Notes under the pieces: generated by a model
Database searches by the model: none
The model's input: only the letters and a program-made list of their open reading frames with translations
Told to the model about the DNA's origin: nothing
Shown: in pieces, positions 24,798 to 30,231 of the stretch
Layout: every line of letters begins with the position of its first letter
Numbering within the stretch: the stretch's first letter is position 1
Program-made: the position numbers and the translations under genes
IMG/VR virus record: IMGVR_UViG_3300034418_001092
Coordinates: 1-35,292 of that record
DNA: 35,292 nucleotides
Direction: 5' to 3' (one strand)
Source of the DNA: a virus

Positions 24798-24815
24798 TGC
24801 TGCATCTATGCAGCA
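24798..24815. promoter_or_regulatory. 18-bp palindrome ending on the start codon of an HTH gene
   Basis: TGCTGCAT at 24798-24805 and ATGCAGCA at 24808-24815 are perfect inverted halves around CT. The last base is the A of the ATG of the following HTH gene, and no Shine-Dalgarno is evident. A dimeric HTH protein binding here would block its own gene, and the RNA form would hide the start codon. An operator for autoregulation is the simplest reading. Confidence 0.55.
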
Positions 24816-25099
24816 TGAAATCATATCTGCAATTACTCGAAGAGAAGTCAGCGGAGTATAACATTCCGCTGCTTCAGGCATTCAAGTCGGCTGGCGTTCC
24901 GACTTCTACGTTCTATCGAACCATCAATGGTCAGACAGAACTGCGCCATGAGACAGCACGGAAGGCAATGAAGGCTCTTGAAAAACTTCACGCACTTCAA
25001 CAAGCCCGTGAGTATACCGAGCGACTACGAGATGCTGGTGAGCGCGTTGATATCCGCACGCTCAGAGCAAAGTTTAAGCCAAGAAGCACTGGCGCATAA
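24815..25099 (+). CDS. HTH DNA-binding protein, Cro/CI-like
   Basis: This 94-residue protein is read from ATG 24815 (MKSYLQLLEEKSAEYNIPLL). Residues about 18-58 (PLLQAFKSAGVPTSTFYRTINGQTELRHETARKAMKAL) form a helix-turn-helix with the 'AG.s.sTfyR..nG...' pattern of phage repressors. A TTG at 24797 could extend it by six residues. Its start codon lies at the edge of an 18-bp palindrome. Likely role: regulator of the early unit or of the early/late switch. Confidence 0.72.
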   Translation: MKSYLQLLEEKSAEYNIPLLQAFKSAGVPTSTFYRTINGQTELRHETARKAMKALEKLHALQQAREYTERLRDAGERVDIRTLRAKFKPRSTGA

Positions 25100-25232
25100 G
25101 ATCGGTTGCACGGTATCGTTGGTTCACAAGTGGGAAACGCACAAGCGTATCCCATCAGGCTTCATGTTGATCTGTTGGTTGGATGCCCTTGGCTACGAAA
25201 TCGAAGTTAAAAAAAGGGATGGCAATCTGTGA
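25032..25232 (+). CDS. HTH (XRE family) DNA-binding protein
   Basis: This 66-residue protein is read from ATG 25032 (MLVSALISARSEQSLSQEALAHKIG). Residues about 2-50 are a compact XRE-type helix-turn-helix (LSQEALAHKIGCTVSLVHKWETHKRIPSG), followed by LDALGYEIEVKKRDGNL. It overlaps the previous HTH gene by 68 nt in a different frame, so the two regulators are made from the same transcript and probably by coupled initiation. The ribosome-binding site is weak (ACGAG). Confidence 0.65.
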   Translation: MLVSALISARSEQSLSQEALAHKIGCTVSLVHKWETHKRIPSGFMLICWLDALGYEIEVKKRDGNL

Positions 25233-25503
25233 TTCGTGCAATGTGAATGCACGAAACTTTGTGGCTGTCCTCAAGAACGATCACGCAAGAACCAATGCCA
25301 AGCACTGGTTCATCTGTCTTGACTGCTACGAGGGAGACACATGGCAAATAAGAATAAGTCGAAAGGTAGCTACCACGAGCGCAAGGTCGTCGAGTGGCTC
25401 AATGCGTTCGGCATCCCAGCGAAACGCCAGCCCCTCTCAGGAGCGTTGGGAGGAGAGTATAGCGGCGACATCAAACTCGAACTCTTGGGACACGAACTGG
25501 TAG
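25219..25503 (+). CDS. Small zinc-finger protein overlapping its neighbours
   Basis: This 94-residue ORF starts at ATG 25219 (MAICDSCNVNARNFVAVLKNDHA) and has two CxxC knuckles, residues 4-7 and 33-36 (FICLDC), like a small zinc ribbon. After residue 41 it overlaps the resolvase gene by 163 nt, and its tail is Ser/Arg/Ala-rich, as shadow translations often are. The N-terminal half looks genuine; the tail may be a by-product of there being no earlier stop. Start signal: AAGGG next to the ATG, unusually close. Confidence 0.5.
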   Translation: MAICDSCNVNARNFVAVLKNDHARTNAKHWFICLDCYEGDTWQIRISRKVATTSARSSSGSMRSASQRNASPSQERWEESIAATSNSNSWDTNW

Positions 25504-25700
25504 CCGAAGTTAAGTATCGCGACACAAGTGGATTCCCTAGTCCCTTCACAGTGTTAGATAATCGGGACATGGCAATATATAAAAGACGGAGAGGAACTCC
25601 GCAAATGATCGTCATTCTAAAGGGTGACGTGTTTCAAAAATTAGTGGAGAACTACAATGAAACAAGCAGAAGAAATACTAGCCTACCTAAAGACGGGTAA
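25341..25700 (+). CDS. Holliday-junction-resolvase-like nuclease (Hjc type)
   Basis: This 119-residue protein has the PD-(D/E)xK nuclease layout of archaeal-type resolvases: GSYHERKVVEWLNAFG with E13, then RQPLSGALGGEYSGDIKL with D43, then LVAEVKYRD with E56 and K58. Such enzymes cut branched DNA before packaging and during recombination. It fits the recombination set encoded downstream (exonuclease, annealing protein). The start has GGGAG 6 nt upstream. It overlaps the next gene by 44 nt. Confidence 0.78.
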   Translation: MANKNKSKGSYHERKVVEWLNAFGIPAKRQPLSGALGGEYSGDIKLELLGHELVAEVKYRDTSGFPSPFTVLDNRDMAIYKRRRGTPQMIVILKGDVFQKLVENYNETSRRNTSLPKDG

Positions 25701-25875
25701 GACACTAACCCCACTCGAAGCACTCGATATGTTTGGCTGCTTTCGATTAGCCTCTCGCGTCTTTGATTTGAAGCAAGATGGCTGGCCAATCCAGTGCGAC
25801 AAGCGAGATATAGGTAACGGTAAGGTGGTTGGACACTATACCTTGGTCAACAGCAAAGATTTGTGGCCAGAGTAA
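25657..25875 (+). CDS. HTH domain protein (HTH_39-like)
   Basis: This 72-residue protein starts MKQAEEILAYLKTGKTLTPLEALDMFGCFRLASRVFDLKQDGWPI. The pattern 'vl.yL..G..LTplEAL..fGc.RLasRI.dLr..G' is the winged helix-turn-helix type common in phages and mobile elements. It is probably a DNA-binding accessory protein. The start has GGAGAAC 4 nt upstream, the fixed early signal. It is the last gene before a 117-nt gap with a hairpin. Confidence 0.82.
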   Translation: MKQAEEILAYLKTGKTLTPLEALDMFGCFRLASRVFDLKQDGWPIQCDKRDIGNGKVVGHYTLVNSKDLWPE

Positions 25876-25895
25876 CAGCCTAGTGCTAAGAAAAA

Positions 25896-25919
25896 GGGTG
25901 GCCTGTGGGAAGGCCACCC
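25896..25919 (+). promoter_or_regulatory. Stable hairpin in the gap before the replication genes
   Basis: GGGTGGCC at 25896-25903 pairs with GGCCACCC at 25912-25919 (8 bp, 8-nt loop). No U-run follows, so full termination is unlikely. It separates the regulator/resolvase genes from the replication-initiation gene and could mark an mRNA processing point or a partial stop. Confidence 0.55.
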
Positions 25920-25946
25920 AAGTCGACGAGGCGGAGAACCTAAGAG

Positions 25947-26051
25947 GTGAACAGGGAGTATAGTCACCACAAAACACAAAAGGAGTTATCCCTTGCACCA
26001 CGAACTTATCGTAGACATCGCACTAACACCAGTAAAAAATCCTACGGCTAA
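25947..26051 (+). CDS. Possible 34-residue leader peptide
   Basis: A GTG at 25947 is preceded by GGAGAACCTA with the same 7-nt spacing as the first early gene (22080). The frame runs 34 codons (VNREYSHHKTQKELSLAPRT...) and ends at 26051, past the TTG start of the replication gene at 25993. Translating it would expose or compete with that start, so it may be a coupling device. There is no homology support, and it may simply be a decayed start signal. Confidence 0.3.
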   Translation: MNREYSHHKTQKELSLAPRTYRRHRTNTSKKSYG

Positions 26052-26658
26052 GATTGTCCTCTTAGCTATGGCGTCTTACTGCAACGGTGCAGGTGAGTGC
26101 TTCCCTTCTCAGCAAAAGCTGGCTGAAGATACGTTTCTAACTGACAGAACTGTTCGGTCAGCAATCCGATGGCTCGTTGAGCATGGCTATCTTGAAGTCA
26201 AAGCCCGACCCAACTCTTCGAACCTGTATATTCTAACCGCAATGAAGGAGACTGACATGGACCATGAGGAAAAATTTTCCTCCGAAGTAGTAAGTAATAT
26301 AACTAGGTTAGATATAGCTAAGAGAAGTATAGCTAATACTACTATTACTTCGGCGGAAAAATTTGCACACCCTCACGACACGCCGTTCTTCTTAGCCTTC
26401 TGGCAAGCCTATCCTCGGCGCGTAGCTAAGGGCGCAGCACGCACTGCCTTCGCCAAGGCTGCAAAGTTTGCAAACCCCAATGACATTATCCAAGGGGCCA
26501 TCGCTTTTGCTGCGCACTGCGAAGAGCGTGGCGTAGAGAAACAATACATCCCGCACGCATCGACGTGGCTGAATGCCGAGCGTTGGGAAGATGATCTCGA
26601 AGCAGAGAAAACAGAATTCAAACAGGAGAACAAACATGGCTGGCTCTCTGAACTATGA
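25993..26658 (+). CDS. Replication initiation/replisome-organiser-like protein (TTG start)
   Basis: This 221-residue protein starts at TTG 25993 with AAGGAG 7 nt upstream; no ATG is available near it. Residues about 10-75 (NPTAKIVLLAMASYCNGAGECFPSQQKLAEDTFLTDRTVRSAIRWLVEHGYL) form the winged HTH typical of phage replication initiators. The C-terminal part has FFLAFWQAYPRRVAKGAARTAFAKA and later YIPHASTWLNAERWEDD, a pair seen in phage replication proteins that load host helicase. It lies between regulators and recombination genes. Role by family; origin not identified. Confidence 0.75.
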   Translation: MHHELIVDIALTPVKNPTAKIVLLAMASYCNGAGECFPSQQKLAEDTFLTDRTVRSAIRWLVEHGYLEVKARPNSSNLYILTAMKETDMDHEEKFSSEVVSNITRLDIAKRSIANTTITSAEKFAHPHDTPFFLAFWQAYPRRVAKGAARTAFAKAAKFANPNDIIQGAIAFAAHCEERGVEKQYIPHASTWLNAERWEDDLEAEKTEFKQENKHGWLSEL

Positions 26659-27115
26659 CCAGCGCATCTCATTGCTGAAGGATTGGTTTGCCAAAGACAT
26701 ACTGACTCGCTTTAACATGCCTCGTGACCTCGATCCCAAGATCGTGGCCATGGATATTATCGAAGCAGTCAACCGCAACATCCCCAATCAGGTAGACCAG
26801 CAGCGGATGCACCACATCGTCGCCTCCACAGCGAAAGAGGTGGTGCAATCCGCGACCACACGCACCGTCCCATCGGTCAAAGAGTTTACCAACGCAATCA
26901 GGAAGGTGTCTCAGAGCCACGGAGAGCGCCATACAGGCCCCTCTAAGTTTGTTCTGGACTCCTACCACCTAGCAGCCACTCGCATCCGCTCAGGCGACGC
27001 CGTATCAGACATGTTTCTCAGCGGTGTGCATAGGCAAAAACTAATCAACGACTTCGGAATAACCGATGCTGATCTTGAACCATACGATCTTGCAATGACT
27101 GCACATACGCAGTAA
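26636..27115 (+). CDS. Unknown early protein next to the replication organiser
   Basis: This 159-residue protein is read from ATG 26636 (MAGSLNYDQRISLLKDWFAKDI) with GGAGAAC 4 nt upstream; it overlaps the organiser gene by 23 nt. It is helical throughout: DLDPKIVAMDIIEAVNRNIP, VASTAKEVVQSATTRTVPSVKEFTNAIRKVSQ. Position right after an initiator suggests a replication partner, such as a helicase loader, but no Walker motif is present. No family is recognised. Confidence 0.68.
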   Translation: MAGSLNYDQRISLLKDWFAKDILTRFNMPRDLDPKIVAMDIIEAVNRNIPNQVDQQRMHHIVASTAKEVVQSATTRTVPSVKEFTNAIRKVSQSHGERHTGPSKFVLDSYHLAATRIRSGDAVSDMFLSGVHRQKLINDFGITDADLEPYDLAMTAHTQ

Positions 27116-27125
27116 TAATAAAGGT

Positions 27126-27143
27126 GTTAATTGGGCAATTAGC
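27126..27143. promoter_or_regulatory. Palindrome upstream of the recombinase gene
   Basis: TAATTG at 27128-27133 and CAATTA at 27136-27141 are inverted halves around GG, extended by a G-C pair at 27126/27143. It lies in the 54-nt gap before the YqaJ gene. It could be an operator; as RNA the loop would be very tight. Confidence 0.35.
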
Positions 27144-27169
27144 CTCAAGCAAAAAAGCGGAGAACTGAA

Positions 27170-27937
27170 ATGAAACGAACCGGATTTATCGGTGGGTCTG
27201 ACTGTGTGAAAATCATGCAGGGTAACTGGCTTGAACTCTGGCAGATCAAGACTGGCCGCACCGAGAGCGAAGACCTTAGCCGCAACATCGCCGTGCAGCT
27301 TGGCGTATGGACTGAGAACTTTAACCTGCAATGGTTTGAGCAAGAGCAAAGCGCAGTCATTATCAACCATCAATATGAATACGCAAAGCAGATCGGATCA
27401 GTGCCAGTCAAGGGCACGGTCGATGGCATGTGGAATGGCGCAATCGTTGAGGCCAAGCACACCAATGCAATGAACAGCATGGAGAATGTGGTCGAGTATT
27501 ACATGCCACAAATTCAAACCTATGCACATCTAGCCAAGGCTGATGGCGTATGGCTGTCTGTTATCTTCGGCAACAACAAGTGGGAGTCATGCTTTGTCCG
27601 CTACGACGAAGAGTATTTCAATTCAATGTGGGCAGTGGTGTCAGACTTCTGGGGTTATGTTGTCCGCGACCAAGAGCCAGTTGGAATTGATATACCTTCT
27701 CTGTCCACCGACAACATCCAGATTGATAACATGGTCAAGCGCGATGCCTCGAAAGACAATGCGTTCGTGGACGCCGCCCACACCTATATCGAACACGAAG
27801 AAGCTGCGCGTGTATTCGGGGCAGCCAAAGCAGACCTGAAAGCAATGGTCGGCAGCAATGAGCGGGAAGTCTATTGCGACCTTCTAACAGTCAAGCGTGA
27901 CAAGCGCGGCGCATTGCGCATTACCAAGAGGAAGTAA
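27170..27937 (+). CDS. YqaJ-like viral recombinase exonuclease
   Basis: This 255-residue protein has the lambda-exonuclease-like PD-(D/E)xK fold. It starts MKRTGFIGGSDCVKIMQGNWLELWQIKTGR, has LGVWTENFNLQWFE (E50), KGTVDGMWNG (D85), AIVEAKH (E94, K96) and YYMPQIQTYAHLA (Q114), the standard YqaJ motif order. It resects double-strand ends to give 3' tails for the annealing protein encoded next, 2 nt downstream. The start has GGAGAAC 4 nt upstream. The C-terminal 70 residues (AARVFGAAKADLKAMVG...) are the usual helical extension. Confidence 0.88.
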   Translation: MKRTGFIGGSDCVKIMQGNWLELWQIKTGRTESEDLSRNIAVQLGVWTENFNLQWFEQEQSAVIINHQYEYAKQIGSVPVKGTVDGMWNGAIVEAKHTNAMNSMENVVEYYMPQIQTYAHLAKADGVWLSVIFGNNKWESCFVRYDEEYFNSMWAVVSDFWGYVVRDQEPVGIDIPSLSTDNIQIDNMVKRDASKDNAFVDAAHTYIEHEEAARVFGAAKADLKAMVGSNEREVYCDLLTVKRDKRGALRITKRK

Positions 27938-27939
27938 CC

Positions 27940-28380
27940 ATGACACTGGAACTCTGGAACAAAGTCAGCAAGTCTGACCCCAAGTATCTCAAGAAAATCA
28001 GCTTCGGTCAGCGCAGCTTCACTGCCATCGACCCGCAATATCAAATCCGCTGCGTCACTGAGCAGTTTGGCCCAGTCGGTCAGGGCTGGGGCTGGACCAA
28101 CGAAACACGCTTTATCAACCTGTCCAATGGTGACACAGCAGTAATCGCTGACGTTAGCATCTGGACCATCAACAAAGAAAATATATTTGGCCCGTTCTCT
28201 GGCTGTCGGAAGTTCTTCGACGCAGCCAAAGGACGCATCGCAGAAGATGCACCCAAGATGGCAATCACTGATGGCCTGACCAAAGCTATCTCGCATCTTG
28301 GCTTCAATGCTGATGTATTCCTTGGCGAGATGGACGGAAACAAATATGCAGCAGACAGCAAGGGAGGCCCTGCATGGTAG
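27940..28380 (+). CDS. Single-strand annealing protein, Rad52-like
   Basis: This 146-residue protein starts MTLELWNKVSKSDPKYLKKISFGQRSFTAIDPQYQIRCVTEQFGPVGQGWGW, a beginning seen in Rad52/Sak-type phage annealing proteins, and ends with DAPKMAITDGLTKAISHLGFNADVFLGEMDGNKY, the conserved helix that ends 'KAITDaltKAls.lGF.ADVflG..D..KY'. It binds ssDNA and anneals complementary strands, paired with the YqaJ exonuclease two bases upstream. GAGGAAG precedes the ATG. The exact subfamily cannot be decided by eye. Confidence 0.75.
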   Translation: MTLELWNKVSKSDPKYLKKISFGQRSFTAIDPQYQIRCVTEQFGPVGQGWGWTNETRFINLSNGDTAVIADVSIWTINKENIFGPFSGCRKFFDAAKGRIAEDAPKMAITDGLTKAISHLGFNADVFLGEMDGNKYAADSKGGPAW

Positions 28381-28601
28381 ATATAGATGATCGCATCAGG
28401 CTATTAGCTGAGGAATGCCAAGACAGTTACCTTGCAATCTTTATGGACAAAGATGAACAAACACTTACTGACGTTGGCAAACTGCGCGCCATAGAAAAAA
28501 AAGGTAGCCAATACTGGCTGATCTTTGACCATGAAGAATTAGACGTAACATGTTTCTTTGACATCGTTGCAATATTCAAACGACTTCCAATTCGTAGCTA
28601 G
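28374..28601 (+). CDS. Small early protein of unknown function
   Basis: This 75-residue, acidic protein starts MVDIDDRIRLLAEECQDSYLAIF and ends FFDIVAIFKRLPIRS. The start at 28374 has GGGAGG 6 nt upstream and overlaps the annealing gene by 7 nt. No family is recognised. Its last ten bases (28591-28600) are complementary to the loop of the hairpin before the SSB-like gene. Confidence 0.68.
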   Translation: MVDIDDRIRLLAEECQDSYLAIFMDKDEQTLTDVGKLRAIEKKGSQYWLIFDHEELDVTCFFDIVAIFKRLPIRS

Positions 28602-28654
28602 GTTTGGACGCCTGAGAAGCCTGACAGGGGCGGCGGGTAGCTACGAACCGCCCC
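28591..28654 (+). promoter_or_regulatory. Possible RNA pseudoknot in the SSB-like gene leader
   Basis: GGGGCGG at 28627-28633 pairs with CCGCCCC at 28648-28654 to give a 7-bp hairpin. Its loop contains TAGCTACGAA (28638-28647), a perfect 10-nt complement of TTCGTAGCTA at 28591-28600, the end of the preceding gene. Loop-to-upstream pairing would make an H-type pseudoknot or an alternative hairpin. The SSB-like ATG follows at 28681 with AAGGAG. Translational or transcriptional control is plausible. Confidence 0.55.
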
Positions 28655-28680
28655 ACTAACTCAACCAAGGAGCCAGAAGC

Positions 28681-29058
28681 ATGGCAGATTATGACAACAC
28701 CAATCGTGGCGCAGCCTTTGCACCATTCGACACGCAGAAGCTAATCCTTCAAGGCAAGATCGACGACAACCGCATCGAGCGCAAAGTCACACTGGTGAAA
28801 GATCAGACGCGTGATGGCAAGACCATCATCGAGGTCTATGAAAAGATTGGCACGCTCTTCGAGAACGACAAGAAGGGCAACGACGCAGCGCCAGATTACA
28901 CTGGCCCATTCAATGATACCCGTCGCCTTGCAGCTTGGCGCAAGATGAAAGATGGCAAGCCATACATGACGTTCAATGTCAGCGACAAGCAGCAGCAGAG
29001 CGCAAGCCTTGAGCCAGCGCCATCCAACTTCTTAGACGACGACAAGATTCCGTTCTAG
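28681..29058 (+). CDS. Putative single-stranded DNA-binding protein with SSB-like tail
   Basis: This 125-residue protein has a beta-rich body (KLILQGKIDDNRIERKVTLVKDQT, KTIIEVYEKIGTLFEND, GKPYMTFNVSDKQ) and a disordered linker ending NFLDDDKIPF. The acidic tip closely resembles the bacterial SSB C-terminus (DDDIPF), which recruits host repair and replication proteins. Order after the annealing protein and before the DnaA-like protein fits a replication/recombination role. No clear OB-fold signature is seen, so ssDNA binding is inferred. AAGGAG lies 9 nt before the ATG; an intrinsic terminator follows. Confidence 0.62.
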   Translation: MADYDNTNRGAAFAPFDTQKLILQGKIDDNRIERKVTLVKDQTRDGKTIIEVYEKIGTLFENDKKGNDAAPDYTGPFNDTRRLAAWRKMKDGKPYMTFNVSDKQQQSASLEPAPSNFLDDDKIPF

Positions 29059-29088
29059 GACGGTTCTCCAGAGGGTCTGCCTCTAACT

Positions 29089-29114
29089 GGCGGGGCTTCG
29101 GTCCCGCCTTTTTT
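29089..29114 (+). terminator. Intrinsic terminator with cUUCGg loop
   Basis: GGCGGG at 29089-29094 pairs with CCCGCC at 29103-29108, continued by a G-U pair and C-G closing a UUCG tetraloop, followed by six T (29109-29114). This is a textbook rho-independent terminator, 30 nt after the SSB-like stop. It would reduce transcription of the last early genes, which lie just beyond. Confidence 0.92.
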
Positions 29115-29127
29115 ATACAGGTGAGCG

Positions 29128-29292
29128 ATGAACGAAACAGCACAGATCGCAATGAAGACACTGAACCGAAAGCTAGAGGTTCTCAAAGAAGATTCCGAGC
29201 GGCGCAACAGACTAAACCTAAAGCAATACATCGAAGAGTGCATCGCTCTTCTTCATATCATAGAAAGGAACACCGATGCGAAGAGTGGCTGA
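29128..29292 (+). CDS. Small helical protein upstream of the DnaA-like gene
   Basis: This 54-residue ORF starts MNETAQIAMKTLNRKLEVLKEDSERR and has LKQYIEECIALLHIIERNTDAKSG. It begins 14 nt after the terminator T-run with AGGTGA upstream and overlaps the DnaA-like gene by 17 nt, so both are made from terminator readthrough or a local promoter. It is highly helical, perhaps a coiled coil. The function is unknown. Confidence 0.65.
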   Translation: MNETAQIAMKTLNRKLEVLKEDSERRNRLNLKQYIEECIALLHIIERNTDAKSG

Positions 29293-29914
29293 CCACGAAC
29301 AGTTTATTCTGGAGATAGCAAACCAATACAACATCACGCCAGAAGAACTGGTGGGTAGATCGCGCAAGATAAACATTGCAGAAGCGCGGCAAGAACTAAT
29401 GCACAAGTGCCATGAACACGGCATGTCAATCGCAGAGATCAGCAGACTTCTAGGCAGAGACAACTCAACGGTGGCCTATGGCATCAAGGTCCATGAGAAC
29501 AAAGACACAAACCCAGAGGCGCTGTGCAGAACAGACACGCTGCGATACAAGACAATCAAACTCTTCAAAGAAGGATACACCACGCAGGAGATCGCCAAGA
29601 AGCTAGGCCGATCACGCGATGGAGTAACCCGCACCATTTACAACGCACGCCAACGTGGGCTCATTCCCAAGTTTGTGCCAAAGAGAAGCCCAACCACACC
29701 AGACACACCAACTCGGCAGCTAACCAACTACCTCAAGAAGTTTTATCTCAAGTCAGGGACGATGGCCGAGTTGTTGATTACCCACATGACACCAGAGGTG
29801 CGCGACTTCTGGGTAAAGAAAACAATGGACAACAAGTATGAGACAGTGGCCGAGTGTGTCGCTGACTACATGACCGATGTTTACTTCGAGGAGACAAATG
29901 ATGAGCAATCTTAA
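29276..29914 (+). CDS. DnaA domain IV-like DNA-binding protein (no AAA+ domain)
   Basis: Residues 1-73 of this 212-residue protein look like the DnaA C-terminal DNA-binding domain: ITPEELVGRSRKINIAEARQELMHK, then MSIAEISRLLGRDNSTVAYGI, with the signature D-[HN]-S-T-V as DNSTV at 62-66. Residues about 93-130 hold a second HTH (TTQEIAKKLGRSRDGVTRTIYNARQRG). The rest (145-212) is unassigned. The AAA+ ATPase of true DnaA is missing. It may mark or block origins for host DnaA, or regulate late genes. AAGGA lies upstream of the ATG. Confidence 0.8.
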   Translation: MRRVADHEQFILEIANQYNITPEELVGRSRKINIAEARQELMHKCHEHGMSIAEISRLLGRDNSTVAYGIKVHENKDTNPEALCRTDTLRYKTIKLFKEGYTTQEIAKKLGRSRDGVTRTIYNARQRGLIPKFVPKRSPTTPDTPTRQLTNYLKKFYLKSGTMAELLITHMTPEVRDFWVKKTMDNKYETVAECVADYMTDVYFEETNDEQS

Positions 29915-30089
29915 AGAAAGACTGGCCGATATGTCAGCCTTAGGTCAGAGCAGAACGCCAGCAGATGCGCTGAAATATATCGAAGAACTGGAGGCCAGTA
30001 ATGAATTTCTTCTATCGATGGCTGCACGGGGACTTGCATCAGAGTTAAGGCTGGCTCAAGCGATTGAAGAACTGAAAGGGAAAAAGTAA
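29901..30089 (+). CDS. Small helical protein, end of the early unit
   Basis: This 62-residue protein is read from the second of two adjacent ATGs (29901, MSNLKERLADMSALGQSRTPADALKYIEELEASNEFLLSMAARGLASEL), with GAGGAG 7 nt upstream. It overlaps the DnaA-like gene by 14 nt. Acidic helices with coiled-coil character. Small phage proteins with 'ADAL.YI.ELE..N' occur near replication genes; the function is unknown. Confidence 0.7.
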   Translation: MSNLKERLADMSALGQSRTPADALKYIEELEASNEFLLSMAARGLASELRLAQAIEELKGKK

Positions 30090-30231
30090 TCGTGCAGGGC
30101 GCGGTGAAGTATGTCGGATGTAGCGCATTCGGTAGCTTCGACCATTACCTGCACCAACCTGAGTCACCCCGTCGCATTAGAGTTTGCAAAAAGAGTAATT
30201 GGTTTAGGTAAATGCGCCCTGCCAAATCGTT
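30090..30231. other. Convergent intergenic region
   Basis: These 142 bases lie between the ends of the early (plus) and late (minus) units. GCAGGGCGC at 30094-30102 and GCGCCCTGC at 30214-30222 are perfect 9-bp inverted repeats 111 nt apart. A 40-codon GTG frame (30092-30214) fits between them but has only a distant AAGGG, so I do not call it a gene. No intrinsic terminator with a U-run is visible on either strand. GGTAAATGCGCCCT at 30207-30220 resembles plasmid nick-site cores. Confidence 0.6.

Noticed and set aside
24978-25031. TTG start extending the second HTH protein by 18 residues
   Set aside because: No ribosome-binding site, and the added residues are the out-of-frame reading of the first HTH gene; ATG 25032 fits the family length.
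30092-30214. 40-codon GTG ORF in the convergent gap
   Set aside because: The only possible Shine-Dalgarno is 12 or more nt away and there is no resemblance to known proteins; kept as part of the gap description.
30090-30231. tRNA gene suggested by the GC-rich paired ends of the convergent gap
   Set aside because: The paired arms are 111 nt apart and no T-arm or anticodon-arm pattern could be placed between them.
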